The notes under the pieces are model-generated. The model was not told the origin of the DNA and did not search any database. It saw only the letters and a list, made by a program, of their open reading frames with translations. 32,553 bases of DNA from Apostichopus californicus. Taxonomy: Eukaryota > Echinodermata > Holothuroidea > Aspidochirotida > Stichopodidae. The stretch lies in NCBI GenBank assembly GCA_020650975.1, contig JAIPMN010009767.1, positions 1 to 32,553 of the forward strand. The letters are read 5' to 3'. The position numbers were made by a program, and so were the translations under genes. Positions 30,201 to 32,553 of this stretch are shown here, in pieces (the stretch's first letter is position 1; every line of letters begins with the position of its first letter).

Positions 30201-32420
30201 TGTGTAAAATTAAGTTTGCCTGACATTTCGATCCTAGCAGGATCTTCTTCAAAGGCTAAATGACAAGTAACAGTAACAGAAGGGACAAAAACACGCACAG
30301 AATACAGACAGCTTAATGAGCATGGTAAACACAAAGAGAAAGATGTAAGGCGATTAGTAGACAAGGGATGGAGAGAAGAAAGAAAGAAACCAACAGGGGA
30401 AGAGGAGAGGTAGGAGATAAACAGTGGAGGGACAAAGAGAGGATTAAGGGAAGGGGATAGGGAATTAACTGGAGAACTAACTTTTCTTCTGTTTCCCCCC
30501 TCCTTCCCCTTGTTCCCCCCCCCATCACCCCTCTTCTCAAAGCTCTCTTCCACCCTTTTTTCTCCACACCTTTCTGTCTTTTTCCTTCTCCAGTTTTAAA
30601 AAAATTGTTTTCAGTTTCAGGTGTTCAAAATAACAGTGCAAATTATTAATTTTTGAACTTACTTTTTCAGTTTGATGTATCTAAGTTTTACACATACTTT
30701 AACACACTACTCCTTGATAAAAGCTATCAAATTTTTGATAGGTGGTAATTTTCTCTTTGTGTTGAAGTTTTCAAAGTCTGTTTAAACATACTTGACTGAT
30801 TAAATAAACTTGGAAAGATAAGGTAACTGAAAAATGTAGCCTGTTAACTCTAAAAACCGACTACCTTTAGAATTACAAAGGATGAAACTGAAGCCAAAAA
30901 AACATTTCATAAATGGTTCGTAAATGAAACAATAATTCATCACATTTCTTTTGTGGGACAGATTTAATTCAACGGTCATTAACTCTCTAATTGTGAGCAG
31001 TCGTGGCAGACAGTTGTATCTACCTAGGTCTCGTAATTTGATTGAGGGCTATGCAAATCTTTGAAGCATATTATCAGCCCCAACATAAAAATTCAGTTTT
31101 GACATTATGATGTTATTTTTTATTTTGTTGCCATGTTTAGAAATATTTTTCTTTAAATATATTTTATTTTCCCAGATCTTTCAAGATATGCAAAGAAATC
31201 TAACAACGAGCCTTAGCCTGCCACTCTTTCATGTACACTTGTATTTAATGGTAAGTCTACATCTACAGGAAATATATAAAGGAAATATATAAAGGAAATA
31301 TATAAACTAAATATAAACTATATAAATATATAAACTATATAAATATATAACCTATATATAAAGGAAATATATAAAGGAAATATAAAATGGAAATATATAA
31401 ACTATAGGAAATATATAAAGAGTTGGACTTTACATATTTCCTGATCCTTTGTGAATGGGAATCTCAAAGTAGCCATTGGTGTCTTTGGTCTTTCAAAATG
31501 TTGCTTTAAATAAGAATTTCTGAAGATTTTAATACAACTGTTAGGATAGTAACACAAGGAGAAGTGTTGACAGCAATACTGTCCGTCCAAGTGAATCTTA
31601 CGGCATGAAATTGTACTTTTTAAGCATCAACCTTTGCTTGGTATGTTGACGAATGTTTGTATAACTAAGAGACTCGATTTAAAGTTGCATATGATCCATA
31701 ACGTTCGACTTGAGCATATTGAATGATATCAAGTCTTACACCTTGTCGACGCCAAGTCCATTTCAACAATATTTCTTTATCAGATTTGGTTACAAAACGG
31801 AGGGAGGGGAGGGGAGGGAGGGGAGCTGAGATTTTACATCATCCAGGGGAGGTGTCCTTGAGAGATTTTGATAAAATGGAGGGTGGTAAGATGCCAAATT
31901 GTAGCATAAGTTTTGTAAACCTTGAAGCGATGTTGAAGAATTTTTCAACTGTTTAGGTGTACAGCACATACATGTTATATATATTTATTTACTGTTTACT
32001 AGAATATTTTATGCAATATTTTGTCTGCCAGAGCCCCACAGACCCCTTGTGGAGCCCTTTTAACCTCACCGACCCCCGACCCGAAATTTCCATGAGTCCA
32101 TATAACCCAGGTTGAGAAAAATGGAATGTACAGAACCATCTATCAAAGTTATGTTATTCCTACGTAAGAATGTCACCAAAAAACTGCCGCAAAATGGATA
32201 TCTAATGTGAAGACTAACCCCAGTGCTTGTATTCCCCCCTCAGTAAGAAATATCTCATTTAATGCTTTCATGTTTTGCTTTTGGGTCTTAGAAACATTAC
32301 TTCTCAGAATCGGTCGAAGCAGTGAATCTAGAAAGTGTCACTCGACATATTTGCCACCCCGCTCTCAGTCTGGGACATCGACTCTTCTGCCTCCACTTCT
32401 GTTTGGACATCTCACACCAG
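24095..32420 (+). CDS. AP5B1: AP-5 complex subunit beta-1, 5' part, join(24095..24223,25769..25863,26421..26547,27566..27700,28684..28926,29935..30099,31176..31250,32292..>32420)
   Basis: Eight exons join without a stop into 366 codons. The frame is open at exon 8's donor, so the 3' part lies outside the window (human AP5B1 is about 878 aa). Diagnostic similarity to human AP5B1 is in residues 149-165, TACQCLEEIENNYPGVL against TACECLRELESCKPGLL, followed by helical Leu-rich sequence. An earlier weaker match is the LSDATKV region (exon 2) against LSEQTKV. The protein is one of two large chains of the AP-5 adaptor, which acts with SPG11/SPG15 at late endosomes and lysosomes in retrieval to the Golgi; this is family knowledge. 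The visible part is all-helical, HEAT-like adaptor trunk, with no signal peptide or membrane segment. The coding region in human is nearly uninterrupted, so the many introns here are notable. Identity rests on remembered similarity, not an alignment. Confidence 0.83.
24224..25768 (+). other. AP5B1: AP5B1 intron 1
   Basis: 1545 bp, GTAAAA...CTTAG. It contains the family B SINE at 24289-24596, then a segment with repeated CCCGGTA/CCCGGGA words (about 24645-24785) that I cannot classify. The remainder is AT-rich with no recognised feature. Confidence 0.8.
24289..24596 (+). mobile_element. tRNA-derived SINE, family B, copy 2
   Basis: It opens with a tRNA-like head (GTGGCCAATTGGCTAAGGCG, then B-box-like GGTTCGATTCC at about 24341-24351). 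Next come TTACGTTGTGTCCTTGGGCA, the CTCTCTCCACCCAGGGG region, a GTAAAGCACTTTGAGACC block and a tail TATAAAGCGCTATATAAA with ATTATTATG. This is the best-preserved copy of the family in the window. The head is part of the SINE, not a separate tRNA gene. Confidence 0.82.
25769..25863 (+). CDS. AP5B1: AP5B1 coding exon 2
   Basis: Residues 44-74 plus two bases of Gly75: ALYGETLSDATKVMVLGALQ and on to LLMDKT. The acceptor is CTGCTTAG|GCTCTG. The donor is GG|GTATTA, a weak site that runs directly into an ATT-repeat and a hairpin element. The split codon GG|A joins to exon 3 in frame. This is the only intron seen in the gene that is not phase 0. Confidence 0.83.
25864..26420 (+). other. AP5B1: AP5B1 intron 2 (557 bp)
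   Basis: It starts GTATTATTATTATTATGATT, so the donor itself is part of an ATT repeat. It contains the hairpin element described at 25866-25950 and ends in a T-rich tract before TAG. No gene is seen inside; the open frame from 26212 is intron running into exon 3. Confidence 0.8.
25866..25950. mobile_element. ATT-tailed hairpin element at the exon 2 donor
   Basis: An ATT-repeat (25866-25890) is followed by perfect 11-bp arms AAAGCGCTCTT (25902-25912) and AAGAGCGCTTT (25932-25942). Between them lies the 14-bp palindrome CATGCTTAAGCATG (25915-25928). TATAAAGCGCT next to an ATT-repeat is also the end of the family B SINEs here, so a shared origin is possible. The right boundary is unknown. Confidence 0.6.
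26421..26547 (+). CDS. AP5B1: AP5B1 coding exon 3
   Basis: Completes Gly75 and codes residues 76-117, VEQAVGTLIGFFQEV through TTILLTGDQL. The acceptor is TGTCTAATAG| after a long T-rich tract. The donor TTG|GTATGC is weak but keeps the frame and joins to RDQQ in exon 4. The open frame continues for about 130 bases past the donor, so intron retention would not be obvious from an ORF scan. Confidence 0.82.
26753..27105 (+). mobile_element. tRNA-derived SINE, family B, copy 3 (diverged)
   Basis: TGTGGTCAAGCCGTCAAGGC head, then TTACATTGTGTCCTTGGGCA, CATTGCCTCTCTTCACCCCA and, after a divergent middle with CCCCAGGGGAAAGCACCCTG, CAATGACCAGGAGTGAAG matching the distal part of copy 2. The ATT tail is lost. 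The middle (about 26935-27025) is unlike the other copies and may be a small insertion or a subfamily difference. Confidence 0.7.
27455..27560 (+). repeat. ATT/GTT low-complexity tract
   Basis: Imperfect TTATTATTG/TTGTTATTA repeats immediately upstream of the exon 4 acceptor, serving in part as its pyrimidine-rich tract. The Ile/Val-rich open frame starting at 27461 is this repeat read through into exon 4, not a membrane protein. Confidence 0.8.
27566..27700 (+). CDS. AP5B1: AP5B1 coding exon 4
   Basis: Residues 118-162, RDQQSLFLDVTNLLFDIISK and on to the family-typical TACQCLEEIENNYP. The acceptor is TTTTTCCACAG| after an ATT/GTT-rich tract; the donor is CCA|GTATGT. Phase 0 at both ends (135 bp, 45 codons). 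Together with the first residues of exon 5 this is the segment that identifies the gene. Confidence 0.87.
27701..28683 (+). other. AP5B1: AP5B1 intron 4
   Basis: 983 bp, GTATGT...TTCAG. It has a purine/G-rich stretch at 27765-27808, the family A SINE at 28003-28260, an A run at 28436-28449 and a CTT-rich tract before the acceptor. Confidence 0.8.
28003..28260 (+). mobile_element. tRNA-derived SINE, family A, copy 3
   Basis: The same body as 4728-4960 with the complete distal part (GATAAGCCAATGAGGCTTCT, GAGTTCCTGCTTGCAGGAGG, ATCTAAAATACA). Its first 15 bases, AACGGAGTGTTAGCT, are tandemly duplicated (28003-28017 and 28018-28032). The B-box-like region reads CCCCACTTCGAGTCACT, slightly altered. 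It lies in an AP5B1 intron in sense orientation. Confidence 0.82.
28684..28926 (+). CDS. AP5B1: AP5B1 coding exon 5
   Basis: Residues 163-243, from GVLMPKLDHFYAMCQLEITH through LRNAVRVKCQQ to AMFQLQSR. The acceptor is TCTGTTTCTTCAG|GGTGTG. The donor is AGA|GTGAGT, phase 0. It is the longest exon seen. The frame stays open beyond the donor into a G-rich intron, so the exon end was set by the GTGAGT consensus and by the phase needed for exon 6. Confidence 0.86.
28927..29934 (+). other. AP5B1: AP5B1 intron 5
   Basis: 1008 bp, GTGAGT...CTCAG. It contains long G runs (28995-29012, 29104-29113, 29819-29831) and a GTATGG/GTATAG minisatellite at 29468-29590. The open frame that continues from exon 5 to 29274 is G-run-rich intron with no family similarity. 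Confidence 0.8.
29468..29590 (+). repeat. GTATGG-to-GTATAG graded minisatellite
   Basis: Imperfect tandem words change along the tract: GTACGGT and GTATGGTA on the left, ATAGTATAGTAT in the middle, then AGCAAAGCATAGTATA. The gradual change suggests slippage plus drift. Confidence 0.75.
29935..30099 (+). CDS. AP5B1: AP5B1 coding exon 6
   Basis: Residues 244-298, SLNERISLPSDVDTSELQ through SCICNICNLPIQ. The other two reading frames hit stops at once. The acceptor is TTTCCTCAG| and the donor CAG|GTGAGA, phase 0. It contains an acidic, helix-forming stretch (SMDNLLEMSEPDAV) and a small Cys cluster, C-x-C-x2-C, that I cannot tie to a known site. Confidence 0.82.
30100..31175 (+). other. AP5B1: AP5B1 intron 6
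   Basis: 1076 bp, GTGAGA...CCCAG. It holds the Penelope-like fragment at 30191-30262, a GA-rich stretch (30360-30470) followed by a CT-rich stretch (30484-30595) on the same strand, and AT-rich sequence without features. Confidence 0.8.
30191..30262 (-). mobile_element. Penelope-like fragment with hammerhead-like fold
   Basis: The minus strand reads TTGAAGA, then GATCC-TGCTA-GGATC, then GAAA TGTCAGGC. This order matches the hammerhead catalytic layout CUGANGA, stem II, GAAA, which is known from Penelope-like retroelement repeats. Position C3 of the core is T here, so it is probably inactive. Downstream the minus strand has the inverted repeat TTACAC/GTGTAA (+ strand 30191-30207). No coding sequence is left. 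Class assignment is by motif memory. Confidence 0.45.
31176..31250 (+). CDS. AP5B1: AP5B1 coding exon 7
   Basis: A 75-bp exon coding residues 299-323, IFQDMQRNLTTSLSLPLFHV then HLYLM. The acceptor is ATTTTCCCAG| and the donor ATG|GTAAGT (perfect consensus), phase 0. It was placed by splice sites, frame and helical character. On its own it would be too short to recognise. Confidence 0.8.
31264..31420 (+). repeat. GGAAATATATAAA minisatellite
   Basis: Several tandem copies of a 13-bp unit GGAAATATATAAA are mixed with ACTATATAAATATATAA variants. It starts about 13 bp after the exon 7 donor, so it forms the very beginning of intron 7. Confidence 0.85.
31802..31823 (+). repeat. G-quadruplex motif
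   Basis: Five runs of 3-4 G (31802, 31806, 31811, 31816, 31820), each separated by a single A. This is a textbook short-loop quadruplex pattern on the sense strand of AP5B1 pre-mRNA. Confidence 0.8.
32292..32420 (+). CDS. AP5B1: AP5B1 coding exon 8 (last exon in window)
   Basis: Residues 324-366, KHYFSESVEAVNLESV through HPALSLGHRLFCLHFCLDIS to HQ. The acceptor is TGGGTCTTAG| and the donor CAG|GTGAAA, phase 0. No stop codon occurs, so at least one more exon must lie beyond the right edge. Confidence 0.82.
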
Positions 32421-32519
32421 GTGAAATTTTTTGTTGCTATCCGCAAATTGCGCAAAAGACGCAAGTGGTTCCGTATCATAAAATCTTTGTAGACCAAGAA
32501 GATCCTCTCCATTATCCCA

Positions 32520-32553
32520 CCTCCCTCCTCCTCCTCCTCCTCCTCCTCCTCCT
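32520..32553 (+). repeat. (CCT)n microsatellite at window edge
   Basis: CCT/CTC trinucleotide run reaching the last base, so its full length is not visible. Confidence 0.9.

Larger units (their letters stand above)
31251..32291 (+). other. AP5B1: AP5B1 intron 7
   Basis: 1041 bp, GTAAGT...CTTAG. It begins with the AT-rich minisatellite at 31264-31420, has a G-quadruplex-type run at 31802-31823, and near 32027-32120 a CCCC-rich segment ending CCCAGGTTGAGAAAA that resembles a decayed hAT-type end. Confidence 0.8.

Noticed and set aside
1..32553. CRISPR array, prokaryotic operon or phage content
   Set aside because: No regularly spaced direct repeats with unique spacers and no prokaryote-style gene packing. 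The genes are spliced animal genes.

Overview
This is animal nuclear DNA with large introns, GT-AG splicing and many interspersed repeats. The host is probably a marine invertebrate, and an echinoderm or another non-vertebrate deuterostome is my best guess. That guess rests on repeat style (tRNA-headed SINEs carrying a CCTTGGGCAAGG block, small TIR elements with C/G-run ends, dispersed TACTGTACAGTA motifs) and on intron-rich orthologues of conserved animal genes. It has not been tested by alignment. No bacterial, viral or CRISPR content is visible.

Two protein-coding genes can be rebuilt by hand, both on the + strand. The first is TUSC2 (FUS1), complete: three coding exons at 760-911, 2657-2774 and 17112-17177 encode 111 aa, and the last two are separated by a 14.3-kb intron. 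The second is the 5' part of AP5B1, the beta subunit of adaptor complex AP-5. Eight coding exons between 24095 and 32420 encode the first 366 aa, and the gene runs off the right edge. The two proteins are not known to work together. They are simply neighbours here, about 6.9 kb apart (17178-24094).

The rest is intron or intergenic DNA. 1-759 is the TUSC2 upstream region with C/G-rich transposon ends. Intron 1 (912-2656) holds a 35-bp near-perfect palindrome. Intron 2 (2775-17111) holds a LINE-like 3' tail, two copies of a TIR element, three SINEs or SINE-like pieces, a nest of TIR-element fragments at 5405-7388, a 123-nt pure polypurine run, a 235-bp TGTAC-rich array and several short tandem repeats. 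The intergenic interval holds a roughly 155-bp tandem repeat split by a SINE, and a hAT-like element with an 8-bp target duplication. The AP5B1 introns hold SINEs, a hairpin element sitting directly on a splice donor, a Penelope-like fragment with a hammerhead-like fold, G-quadruplex-type runs and AT-rich minisatellites.

I see no evidence of a new multi-gene system. The points most worth a second look are the repeat-derived splice donor of AP5B1 exon 2, the hammerhead-like relic, the 14-kb TUSC2 intron, the shared TIR style of the 5.4-7.4 kb nest, and the self-complementary TGTAC array.
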